Shown: positions 17,596-25,426 of the stretch, one piece after another
Position numbering within the stretch: position 1 is the first letter of the stretch
Layout: every line of letters begins with the position of its first letter
Notes under the pieces: generated by a model
What the model saw: only the letters and a program-made list of their open reading frames with translations
Told to the model about the DNA's origin: nothing
Database searches by the model: none
Program-made: the position numbers and the translations under genes
Assembly (NCBI GenBank): GCA_964468475.1
Contig: CAYXUL010000009.1
Span: 1-64,000, forward strand
Source: JBECKX01 sp964468475
GTDB taxonomy: Bacteria; Zixibacteria; MSB-5A5; CAIYYT01
Direction of reading: 5' to 3'
Length of the DNA stretch: 64,000 bases

Positions 17596-18609
17596 TTATT
17601 CCCCCGACGCCTGCATGATGTCTACGAGCATTCGCTCGAAAATCTGCTCCTTGCCGAATTGAGAAAAGCGATCCTCAACTTCGGCCTGATAGACTCGCTT
17701 TAGCGAATCCGCGAGCTGCGCAGGAGTGTACCTTGCGGCGTGACGCTGTAATTTCTGCAAAAAGAAAGGATGCATACCGAGTTTTCTGGCGAGATTTTCT
17801 CTGCTCATCTGCTGCGAATAAGCCTTGTAGTTGAGTATTCGCTCGAGCTGGTTGTAGAACGCCCAAAACAACTGCCCCCTGCCGGAAGCCCCCGAGCTTT
17901 CGAGAAACTGTCGCGTCGCCGCCAGCGCTTCCCGAAGATTCCTGCTGCCGAGATGATCGGCCACTTCATACTGACTGTAGAAACGACTTCCTGACAGATA
18001 GGATTCCACATCCGCGATCTCGAGCTGCGACTTCGAATCGTGGACTATCGAGAGCTTCTCAACTTCGTTTTCGATATCACCGCAATCACTGCCCACGATG
18101 CGAGCAAACTCCTCGGCTGCATCAGCAGAAATCATCATCTCGCGTGCCGCAAATCTGGCGCGAACATATTCAGGGAGCCTGTCCGGAAAGATTTGCTTGA
18201 TTTCTACCGTAGTGGATACCGCAGCAATAGCCCTGGTGAACTTGGTTCGACCATCCAGCTTACGAGCTGATCCCACGAACGTCACCGAATAGTCGAGTGC
18301 CTTGAGCAGAGTCGGGAGCAGTTCCTGCGATTTGGCGGGCAACTTGTCCAGGTCGGAGACAACGACTACCGTGCTGCCACCAAACAGCGGCACACCCGCC
18401 AGCAACTCCTGCAGTTTGTCAGGTGTGGCTTGCTTAGCCAGCAGGCGGTGTTTGTTAAGAGCGCGCTCCGAGGCCGGCAACTTCTGCTGAATAATCTTTT
18501 CGGTAAGCAGGAAGCGCTGATGGTAATCTTCTCCTATGAGGATATAGGAGCGGTCCAGCTTGCCACTCTCTACTTCGGATAGCGCCCGCAGATAATTCAG
18601 CTTAGCCAT
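17596..18609 (-). CDS. holA: DNA polymerase III delta subunit
   Basis: HolA opens the beta clamp as part of the clamp loader. The 337 residues match the family in length and pattern: an N-terminal AAA-like domain (YILIGEDYHQRFLLTEKI, then VVVVSDLDKLPAK), and a C-terminal helical collar domain (FWAFYNQLERILNYKAY, LARKLGMHPFFLQKL, LKRVYQAEVEDRFSQF). As expected for delta, no functional Walker A is seen. The ATG at 18609-18607 begins MAKLNYLRALSEVE; an extended frame reaching 18711 crosses the terminator of the gene upstream and is unlikely. The following ECF sigma gene starts 24 bases after its stop. Confidence 0.88.
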   Translation of the reverse strand: MAKLNYLRALSEVESGKLDRSYILIGEDYHQRFLLTEKIIQQKLPASERALNKHRLLAKQATPDKLQELLAGVPLFGGSTVVVVSDLDKLPAKSQELLPTLLKALDYSVTFVGSARKLDGRTKFTRAIAAVSTTVEIKQIFPDRLPEYVRARFAAREMMISADAAEEFARIVGSDCGDIENEVEKLSIVHDSKSQLEIADVESYLSGSRFYSQYEVADHLGSRNLREALAATRQFLESSGASGRGQLFWAFYNQLERILNYKAYSQQMSRENLARKLGMHPFFLQKLQRHAARYTPAQLADSLKRVYQAEVEDRFSQFGKEQIFERMLVDIMQASGE

Positions 18610-18682
18610 ACCTAGATGGTAGAAGTTTCTAACACTAATGTCAATCGTATCGAGACGAGTATGGCTGTTCAGGAAAGTAAAT

Positions 18683-18715
18683 GAAAAAGGGGCAAGACCT
18701 TGCTGTCTCACCCCT
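18683..18715 (-). terminator. strong rho-independent terminator after the small RNase H-like gene
   Basis: An 11-pair stem (18688-18698 with 18705-18715, including two G-U pairs in the minus-strand RNA) with loop AGCAAG is followed directly by TTTTTCATTT. It lies between the stop of the 126-residue gene at 18769 and holA, so that small gene appears monocistronic. Confidence 0.8.
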
Positions 18716-18768
18716 CATCGCAGGGAGGGTATCCGTAATGTCTCCAGAGATAATTTGCCGGGCTTCTC

Positions 18769-19149
18769 CTACTCCGTATTCAGCCTGAACTGCGCCGGAT
18801 TCTCGGTCGCCGGAATCCAGTTCAGCGAGTACGAGAACTTATTCTTGAACAGCAGCGCCATGTTGCGAAAGGGCTGTAGCTGCTTGCTGCAAAACATCTT
18901 TTCATTTATCTGGTTAACGACCGTAAAGCTGTCGCCATAGATTTCAATGCATTTGTCCTGAAAAACGTGAGGGTTGAGTTCCACAAACTCAAGGAGTGTC
19001 AGCAGGGCCGCATACTCGCATTCTTCCGCGGCTCCGGTGAACCTCGTTCTGAAAACGATACCGGCATCAGGAATCGTGAACGACAGAATCGCGGTATGCT
19101 GGCCTTCGTCAGTCTTGTCTCTCAATTGCGAATAAAAGTAGCACTCCAT
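18769..19149 (-). CDS. small RNase H-like fold protein with incomplete catalytic residues
   Basis: A 126-residue protein with the layout of an RNase HI-like domain: Glu45 in ECEYAALLTLLEFVE corresponds to the second catalytic acid, Asp73 in IEIYGDSFTVVNQIN to the third, and the final WIPATENPAQF resembles the usual W-P-x-x-x-N-x-x-A-D end. The first strand carries no clear Asp (CYFYSQL) and the last Asp is replaced by Gln120, so nuclease activity is doubtful. The ATG follows GAGGAGG with six-base spacing. It is unusually self-contained: a sigma-54-type promoter (19183-19200) about 25 bases upstream, a dyad 140 bases upstream, and a strong terminator after it. The fold assignment is by eye and moderate. 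Confidence 0.6.
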   Translation of the reverse strand: MECYFYSQLRDKTDEGQHTAILSFTIPDAGIVFRTRFTGAAEECEYAALLTLLEFVELNPHVFQDKCIEIYGDSFTVVNQINEKMFCSKQLQPFRNMALLFKNKFSYSLNWIPATENPAQFRLNTE

Positions 19150-19182
19150 CGGTTCCCTCCTCGTCTTCTCTGAGCACTAAGA

Positions 19183-19200
19183 AAGCAAGGCTCGTGCCGA
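19183..19200 (-). promoter_or_regulatory. sigma-54 (RpoN)-type promoter of the small RNase H-like gene
   Basis: Minus-strand sequence CGGCACGAGCCTTGCT carries GG at -24 and GC at -12 separated by exactly ten bases and matches YTGGCACG-N4-TTGCW at all conserved positions except one T. Predicted transcription start near 19173, giving a leader of about 24 bases with a strong ribosome site. Confidence 0.7.
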
Positions 19201-19305
19201 CGTTTGCCGGAGAACAAGTAGTGGTCTGTTTCGCTGGTCAGATGAGGGCCCGATGAGATAACATCATGAAATCCAGGACGTTAAATTGCCCGGTCGAACT
19301 AGGCT

Positions 19306-19323
19306 TTGTGAGCTATGTCACAA
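19306..19323. promoter_or_regulatory. perfect dyad TTGTGA-N6-TCACAA, candidate upstream activator site
   Basis: Perfect six-base arms TTGTGA and TCACAA around GCTATG, centred about 140 bases upstream of the predicted sigma-54 start. The sequence also reads TGT-N10-ACA, the pattern of NifA-type enhancer sites, and TGTGA-N6-TCACA, the pattern of CRP-family sites. The distance fits a sigma-54 enhancer; which protein binds cannot be read from sequence. Confidence 0.6.
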
Positions 19324-19411
19324 GGGGATTCCAGCGCCTAAAATGAGGTTTGCAGCGCAATTCACAATCTTTGCAGTATGATTGGGCGAGGGATGCGGCA
19401 GGCGCGAGCGG

Positions 19412-20590
19412 CTACACCTTCGAGGGAATTGCCTCCGGGCTTATCGTACCGATAATCCGGTAGTGTTCATTAAGCGCAAAACGGTCGGTCATGCCGGCGA
19501 TATAGTCACGCACCACCAATTTCTTTGGCTCTTCGCCTAACCGCCGCTTGAACTTCTCGGTTAGCAGCGAGGTGTCATTCATGTAAGCTTCGAAGAGATC
19601 ACGTACTATGCGCTTGGCCAGCTCGTTCACTTCCTGAAGTCGCGGATGACGATAGAGGCTCTCGAACAGGAAACTCTTGAGCTGCTTATTGGCCTCGGCG
19701 GCGTTGGCGGAAAAACGCACAATATTTTCCGGGCAATTCGTGACATCATCATAGGTCTCAATTTGCATCTCGGCCATTCGCCTGGCAGTGTTCTCCACCA
19801 GATCAGTCACTGCCCAGTTAATCAACTGCCTGATCAGGAAATAATGGCGTTTGCGGCTGCTAAGGTGCGCCACCTCGCTGTGAATCGCATCAAGTAGTTG
19901 CCGCACGATCGGCACATTTCCTATTTGCTCGGGGTTAAGAATGTCTGAGAAAATGCCATCATCGAGATCGTGAGCATTGTAGGCAATCTCATCAGCATAG
20001 TTGACCAATTGACTTTCCAGCGACGGGCGCTTGCCGGCATCGAAATCGCTTCCCACCGGCATGTCGTAGTCAGTCTCGTGCTTCACGATTCCCTCACGCA
20101 CTTCATAGGTCAGATTCAGGCCGCGGAAGTCGGGATAGCGGTCCTCGATGACATCGACAACGCGCAACGACTGGGCATTGTGGTTGTAACCGCCATCGTC
20201 GGCGAAGAGGGCGTCCATCGCTTCCTCGCCGGCATGACCGAATGGCGTATGGCCAAGGTCATGCACCAGCGCAATCGTTTCGGCAAGGTCTTCGTTGAGG
20301 CGGAGAGTGCGAGCGATCGTACGTGAGATTTGTGCCACTTCCATGGTGTGGGTTAGTCGCGTTCGGAAATGGTCATCATTTGGTGAGGCAAATACCTGCG
20401 TCTTATGCTTGAGGCGTCGAAACGCAGCCGAGTGAATCACGCGATCGCGGTCACGCTGGTAGCAGGTGCGGTAGACATGCTCCGCTTCCTTGAAACGGCG
20501 TCCGCGCGAACGGGAAGACCAGGCGGCATAAGGGCCTAGATTTTTCTCCTCCTGTTTCTCCAGTTCTTCGCGCTTAATCAGGTAGTTCAT
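19412..20590 (-). CDS. dGTP triphosphohydrolase-like HD-domain protein
   Basis: The 392-residue protein matches the deoxyguanosinetriphosphate triphosphohydrolase-like family, which removes triphosphate from dNTPs. The N-terminal YQRDRDRVIHSAAFRRLKHK stretch is characteristic, then HD metal ligands in RLTHTMEVAQI and ALVHDLGHTPFGHAGE, a histidine in GYNHNAQSLRV, and EIAYNAHDLDDGI with the last Asp. Substrate preference cannot be told. It starts 13 bases after the PorV/PorQ-like gene and closes the operon that begins with the sigma-54 activator; a functional link to those envelope genes is not evident. Confidence 0.9.
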   Translation of the reverse strand: MNYLIKREELEKQEEKNLGPYAAWSSRSRGRRFKEAEHVYRTCYQRDRDRVIHSAAFRRLKHKTQVFASPNDDHFRTRLTHTMEVAQISRTIARTLRLNEDLAETIALVHDLGHTPFGHAGEEAMDALFADDGGYNHNAQSLRVVDVIEDRYPDFRGLNLTYEVREGIVKHETDYDMPVGSDFDAGKRPSLESQLVNYADEIAYNAHDLDDGIFSDILNPEQIGNVPIVRQLLDAIHSEVAHLSSRKRHYFLIRQLINWAVTDLVENTARRMAEMQIETYDDVTNCPENIVRFSANAAEANKQLKSFLFESLYRHPRLQEVNELAKRIVRDLFEAYMNDTSLLTEKFKRRLGEEPKKLVVRDYIAGMTDRFALNEHYRIIGTISPEAIPSKV

Positions 20591-20602
20591 CTCAATAGTC
20601 TG

Positions 20603-21466
20603 CTAATACGACCAACTCATGCCCACTCGGTGGGTTCCTCCTAGGTATACGTTATCACGATAACCATATTCGACCGTGAAACCAAGGAAATCGAAGATCA
20701 CACCGCCGCTCAGCTCAGTGGGACTGGTACCCAAGCCGATCAACAGTTTAACTTGCCGGGTAATCGCGAGCTTCTGTCCAATCCTGAAGCGGTCGGCATA
20801 GTCGGCTGCAATATCCTGTGTCGCATAGACGTGCACTGCAGGCGTCAGTTGGCAGGCGATACTGAAATTTCCAGTGATGGGAACCGGCTCGGCGTTCTTA
20901 GAAAAGCGGGGACGATTGAAATCAGCGATGGCACCAGAAAGGCTCAGGCTCGGCGACAATTTCCACCACGCACCTGCAGAGAAGCTCGTGAGGCCGAACC
21001 GACCGTATCCGAGAGCATACTCGACGGTACGCCTGTCAGCACGCAACCCAATTCGAAAGTGTGTCCACGGCGATACGGCCAGCAGACCGCTCACCTCTTT
21101 CTCCCAATAGAAGTCGGAACCGGTAAGCTGCACTGCCGCGACGCCGGCGGTAAACAGTCGGTAGTTAATTAGAGCTGCTCCTGCTCCCAGGTCGAAATCA
21201 TCGAGATTGTAAAGGCGTGATACCCAGCCTTCGACTGCTACATGTCCGTCAATAAAGACGGCTGGATTCTGCAAGAGATCAAGTGCAAGTGCTTCATCTG
21301 TGGCGACAACTCCTCCAAGCGCGTATGAGGTAACCGATCCGCGCTCATATTCAAAGGCTGCCTCGGCGCTATCACACCAGGTGCCCACAACAAGAACAAG
21401 TGCAGTGATAATGCTAGCGTAGAGGCGCCACGGCAAAACCGAGCTTCTCGGTGAAGTCACTGTCAT
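20603..21466 (-). CDS. small outer-membrane beta-barrel, PorV/PorQ-like
   Basis: A 287-residue predicted secreted barrel. The N-terminal hydrophobic segment YASIITALVLVVGTWCDSAEA looks like a signal peptide, followed by the pattern ALGGVVATDEALALDLLQNPA, reminiscent of the N-terminus of PorV/PorQ and related FadL-like proteins in which Asp, Ala and NPA are conserved. The rest alternates short amphipathic strands and turns and ends with Tyr (VGMSWSY), as in barrels. It overlaps the end of the lamin-tail cargo gene by 53 bases, so the two are tightly coupled. PorV and PorQ act in the attachment complex of type IX secretion; assignment here rests on a weak pattern and neighbours. Confidence 0.55.
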   Translation of the reverse strand: MTVTSPRSSVLPWRLYASIITALVLVVGTWCDSAEAAFEYERGSVTSYALGGVVATDEALALDLLQNPAVFIDGHVAVEGWVSRLYNLDDFDLGAGAALINYRLFTAGVAAVQLTGSDFYWEKEVSGLLAVSPWTHFRIGLRADRRTVEYALGYGRFGLTSFSAGAWWKLSPSLSLSGAIADFNRPRFSKNAEPVPITGNFSIACQLTPAVHVYATQDIAADYADRFRIGQKLAITRQVKLLIGLGTSPTELSGGVIFDFLGFTVEYGYRDNVYLGGTHRVGMSWSY

Positions 21467-22597
21467 CCCCTCCTGTTACAAGCAGTATGTATGCCCCCGC
21501 CCTGAGCCTGCCACTCAATTCCGAGTCACCCGAATAGTACAGCGATGTCGACGAGAACAACCGCTGCTCAGCGAGCGTAAACTGTCGCCTGCCTACAAGA
21601 TCGTATATTTCGAGCGCGAGTTTCGTCGCCGGCGGACAAGTGATTTCTATTTCAAGCTTTTCCCCCGCCGCCGGGCAGAATACTGGCTTCGGAATCAAAA
21701 CTGTGATTGGCGCATCCTCGGCGCCTGTCACAGAATTGCGGCTGCAGGGAGTGGCGCCCAGCTCAGCAGTTGAGGGATACCAGATGCGCTCTCCTGCGGC
21801 AAATGCGTCCTGGTTCAATTCAATCGAGCGGTTACCGGCAGCCGTCAAAGTGTAGGTGAAGCTATCCACTACAACACCGTATTGATCGCGCAGGATTACC
21901 AAATCACCGTCGTTGTTCAACGAGCTCCATCCCGAAAGCAGCAGTGGAGAGCAGGCGTGTGAGGGAAGATAATCAAGGCAGCCGATATCCTCCGCCACGA
22001 TCAAGTATTCTCCCGCTGAAAGAGTGACCATATCTTCGATCTCGTGAAGTCGTACCGCATCACCAAATTGCCAGCCTGTCAGATTGATAGGTCTATTCGA
22101 GATGTTCTGCAATTCCACCCATTCACATGCTGATTCATCTGCGGGATTAGCGAGATATTCTGTTACGATGACCTCATGCGTGACAGGGCCGAAGGAACAC
22201 TCCACCACTGCGCTGTTGTTGCTGACAACATCATCATTAGGCAACTGCCAGAGCAGGCGGTGTAATCCCGCCGTTAGCGTGAAAGTCACCTGCAGCAATT
22301 GGCTGTCGCCGGCCGGAAGGTGGTCGATTCGCAGATTCTTCAGTAGTTCTTCAGATTGCGGTGTTGAATCAAGATTGCTGTCGTCGTACACGCTGACAGT
22401 CACGTCTGAAACATCTTCTAACCCCTGATTGGAGACGGTCAACCCAAGTGTTAGTTTATCCATCTCTTCATTTTCGTAACGTCGCAACAACGAATCAGTA
22501 CTCAGGGCCAAATCGACTGCGGGTGGGAGAATTCGCAGACTGTTCTCCAGGCATGGTGTAGAGCCGAAGGGATCACTCGATGGATAGAACAATTCAG
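21414..22597 (-). CDS. lamin-tail surface protein, C-terminal part with type IX-like sorting domain
   Basis: Continuation, beyond the gap, of the protein encoded from 23800. It begins in the tail of one lamin-tail domain (FYPSSDPFGSTPCLENS), then a CARDB-like beta domain (LTLGLTVSNQGLEDVSDVTV), then a complete lamin-tail domain (VTEYLANPADESACEWVELQ to IWYPSTAELGATPCSRNS). The last 80 residues form a beta-sandwich resembling FlgD-like/type IX type A sorting domains: LEIEITCPPATKLALEIYD, then LVGRRQFTL and LRAGAYILLVTGG. Such domains send exported proteins through SprA and are removed at the surface. Together with the N-terminal signal peptide this makes a likely surface protein with three or more lamin-tail domains. 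Its stop lies inside the next gene. Confidence 0.8.
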
Positions 22598-22697
22598 NNN
22601 NNNNNNNNNNNNNNNNNNNNNNNNNNNNNNNNNNNNNNNNNNNNNNNNNNNNNNNNNNNNNNNNNNNNNNNNNNNNNNNNNNNNNNNNNNNNNNNNN
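22598..22697. other. scaffold gap (100 N) inside the lamin-tail gene
   Basis: Exactly 100 undetermined bases. Flanking frames both encode lamin-tail domain sequence on the minus strand but would be out of phase if the gap were really 100 bases, so the placeholder length is not the true length. Confidence 0.97.
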
Positions 22698-23800
22698 TCC
22701 AGACTGTCAGCTATCTCACTCTCCCGACCCGGAGTGCCAATCAGGAACCCTCCCAGGTTGAGAGTATATTCCACATCGTTGCGCAACTCCGCCCACTCAC
22801 GGCCGTTGCCGTTGTCAGCGCTTAATTGCAGTTCGTTTATGACGAGTTCTGGAAATTTCGAACCAAAGGCGAACGTGGTATCAAAGGCATCATTGCCGTG
22901 AAAATCATCATCAGGTAATTGGACAAGCAGCGATATGCGGCCGCTGGCGACATGAAGGGAGGAATTCAGCGAGTACTTCTCTCCCGGATTCAGATCGGGA
23001 AGTAGCACGCTCCAGACCGAATCGGCTTCCGTGAACCTATGATTATGATCCCTGTCGAGAACTATCTGTAGAGCCGCTCCATTCGCGGCAATGAGGCCAT
23101 GATTGCTTACAGTCGCATATAGGCTAATGTCTCCAGCCAACTCGTCTGTCAGTTTAGTTTGAACACTATCCAACGCGATTCCGAGATCATGGGGAGGAGC
23201 TAAAATCGAGTTGCTTCGTCCCGGAGTTGAGCCAGTTTCAGCAGTGCACTCGCCAAAGTTGCCCGCGATCTGATCAATGTATGGATTCCGGCGTTCCCAG
23301 CTTACGCCGTCCGGAGGTGACGAACTCCATGAGACTCGTTCGACAACCTCCTGCGCAAGATCAATTATCTCGATTGAATCACTGGAGTTTCGCAGCGACA
23401 TCTTCGCCTCAACAACCGGGAAATCCTCCTTGGCCGCATCCCCCCACACGCCGCTGCCATCACCCCACCACGATTCGAATGAGGGTGTGCCGGAATCATC
23501 GGTGAGCTTTCGCGCGAGAATGACATACCCTCCGCCACGAACCGTCAACGATTCAAAGCCGGTTGTGTCCTCACCTTCTACAAGTTTGTAGTTCGCCAGA
23601 TTTTCATCATCGTTACCTCGATTGAAGAGTTCAATCCATTCGAGGCTGGTGTAGCTACTGGGCTCGTTGATCATCACCTCGTTGATCACCAGTTGCTGTG
23701 CTTTGGCTAGTGCGGGACAAAACAGGATGATAGCAACTAGAAGTCGCGCGATCAAACACGATCGGAACGTGCTCAGTTTGCAATCGCTAGTAATGAACAT
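22698..23800 (-). CDS. lamin-tail surface protein, N-terminal part
   Basis: N-terminal 367 residues of a large exported protein. A signal peptide (LIARLLVAIILFCPALAKAQ) is followed by a lamin-tail domain at about 37-165 (VINEVMINEPSSYTSLEWIE, with MSLRNSSDSIEIIDL), a CARDB-like domain at about 200-310 (DISLYATVSNHGLIAANGA), and the start of a second lamin-tail domain (LVINELQLSADNGNGREWAE) that runs into the gap. Bacterial lamin-tail domains are extracellular beta-sandwiches often attached to surface enzymes or adhesins; no enzyme domain is visible. The start overlaps the end of the upstream barrel gene by 14 bases. The part after the gap (21414-22597) is very likely the same gene. Confidence 0.8.
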
Positions 23801-25388
23801 CTGCCTCAGCTCTCACCTCCCAATCTCGCCAGCGGGCTTCAGCGCGATAGTAGCGTGATTTGCACCTGAATGTCAGATCTACCCAATTTGTCTGCCGAAC
23901 ATTCTGCTCGAGATAGACGGCCAGGTAATCGTCGCCCCTGCGCCGTGAATCGGGATCGTAGTAGTAGCTTCCTATTCCTCCTCTGATGTTGCGACTGATC
24001 GCACCCTTCCAGTCACATTGGAGTCGCAACGGATACTTTGGGCTGCTGCCGGAGCGGCGCTCCTCCCAGCGTGAGTAGAAGCGCACCTCCTGTTTTTCCT
24101 GTAGATCGAGTCGAAATGTCGTAGAAATCAGCCTGCGCTGATCTGCAATACGATTCGTCAGATCGAAATCCTCCCAGATCCCGCGCAAGCTGACTTCCTT
24201 CAGGAAACCGCCCCTCCTTGAAAACTTCACCAGGCCACGAGCAGCCACGCACTGGCGATCATCAATCCGATTCCGCCAGCGCACTACATCGCCCTGAACC
24301 ATCATATTCTTGCCGGCCTTGTAGCGACTGGAGAGCGCAATTCCAATCCGCCCGCTCCTCTTGTCGCTGTAGGAGAAATCGAAATCATTTAGCTCAATCT
24401 GTTCATAATCGGAATACGCATAACCGCCTGACTGGGGATTTCGGTACTGCGTCGAGTAAGAAAGAAGTAGCAGTTGCTGGCGAAGGACGGCGCCACTGCC
24501 ACTACTCTCTATCGAATAGAGGTGCGCACTGCCACCGCCAAGCTCAAATGAGGATTCTCCGGCAAGTTTAACTGCTCCGTACTTGATCGCAAAAGCGGGT
24601 GCCAGGAAATTTGCGCGGTGTGAGTTGCCATGTCGGTCCCCTATTTGCTGATGCAGAAAGATCAAGCCGGTCTCAGCCGCGCTGAAGTCAACGGCAACCA
24701 TCCCACCCGCGGAGCGTCGATAGTAGTCTGCTCCTTCAAGCTGAGAAGCGAATAAACTGAAGCTGGTGTTCTTCTGATCGAGCTTGATCAGGATCCCGTT
24801 TTCCCTGTTCTTGACAGGAAGCAGAAAAGACTGCCCCAGAGTGCCGTTGTCTCTCAACTTCGAGGTGAATGGTGAATTTCCTATGGTTACCCCCTGCCCC
24901 AGCTTCAGGCTGTAACTTCCAAGCGTGACCTGGCGTCCACCACGCCGGTAGTCTACGTATCGTGAGCGGATGATCTCACCTCCAGATTCATTCCGCTCCA
25001 GTGATAATTCACTTTTCCAGCCGTTACGTTGATACCGCAGCCGGTCGTAGCGGCGAATGCCGTAGTCAGCGTCAAGGTCCTGAATCAGCGTAGCTCGATA
25101 TCTCAGGCCAAATTCCTCTCGCCGCTGCGGCTGTTCTTGAAACTCTGCCTTATCAACCAGTCTGATGTCTAGATAGTCCGTTGAATCGGGAAGTGCTCCC
25201 GACAGAAATGCCCCCACTAAAATGTCGTACTCGGTCTCGGAGATATCACCTTCCTCAAGAGCCAGATCGAGTTCTTCCAGACTCGTGTAGCTCTGATCAC
25301 CAAACCAGACTGCAACTGCGTAGCTGCTCACCGAACTCGCAAGCACAACTGCACCTGTGAGCATGAGAATGCGGGCAAATACTTTCAT
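23787..25388 (-). CDS. outer-membrane beta-barrel protein of unknown function
   Basis: A 533-residue exported protein. Residues 1-25 are a signal peptide (MKVFARILMLTGAVVLASSV). Residues 30-75 form a short helical plug-like domain (SLEELDLALEEGDISETEYD). From about residue 85 onward there are some 20 amphipathic strands with Arg and Tyr girdles (RYRATLIQDLDADYGIRRYD, SRYKAGKNMMVQGDVVRWRN), ending WRDWEVRAEADVHY with a terminal Tyr. SLKLGQGVTIGN resembles a motif of large barrel proteins with helix-hairpin-helix N-domains in FCB bacteria, but no such motif is present. I do not recognise the family. It sits between the sigma-54 activator gene and the lamin-tail gene, so it may be a partner of that surface protein. 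Confidence 0.7.
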   Translation of the reverse strand: MKVFARILMLTGAVVLASSVSSYAVAVWFGDQSYTSLEELDLALEEGDISETEYDILVGAFLSGALPDSTDYLDIRLVDKAEFQEQPQRREEFGLRYRATLIQDLDADYGIRRYDRLRYQRNGWKSELSLERNESGGEIIRSRYVDYRRGGRQVTLGSYSLKLGQGVTIGNSPFTSKLRDNGTLGQSFLLPVKNRENGILIKLDQKNTSFSLFASQLEGADYYRRSAGGMVAVDFSAAETGLIFLHQQIGDRHGNSHRANFLAPAFAIKYGAVKLAGESSFELGGGSAHLYSIESSGSGAVLRQQLLLLSYSTQYRNPQSGGYAYSDYEQIELNDFDFSYSDKRSGRIGIALSSRYKAGKNMMVQGDVVRWRNRIDDRQCVAARGLVKFSRRGGFLKEVSLRGIWEDFDLTNRIADQRRLISTTFRLDLQEKQEVRFYSRWEERRSGSSPKYPLRLQCDWKGAISRNIRGGIGSYYYDPDSRRRGDDYLAVYLEQNVRQTNWVDLTFRCKSRYYRAEARWRDWEVRAEADVHY

Positions 25389-25426
25389 CCCTTTGCTTCA
25401 ACTCAAATGTCGTTAAATCGATTACT

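Noticed and set aside
22502..22597. Frame extension of the lamin-tail N-terminal part beyond the gap
   Set aside because: That reading (LNCSIHRVIPS...) is not lamin-tail-like; the other frame on the same strand (YPSSDPFGSTPC) is, so the extension is an artefact of reading through Ns.
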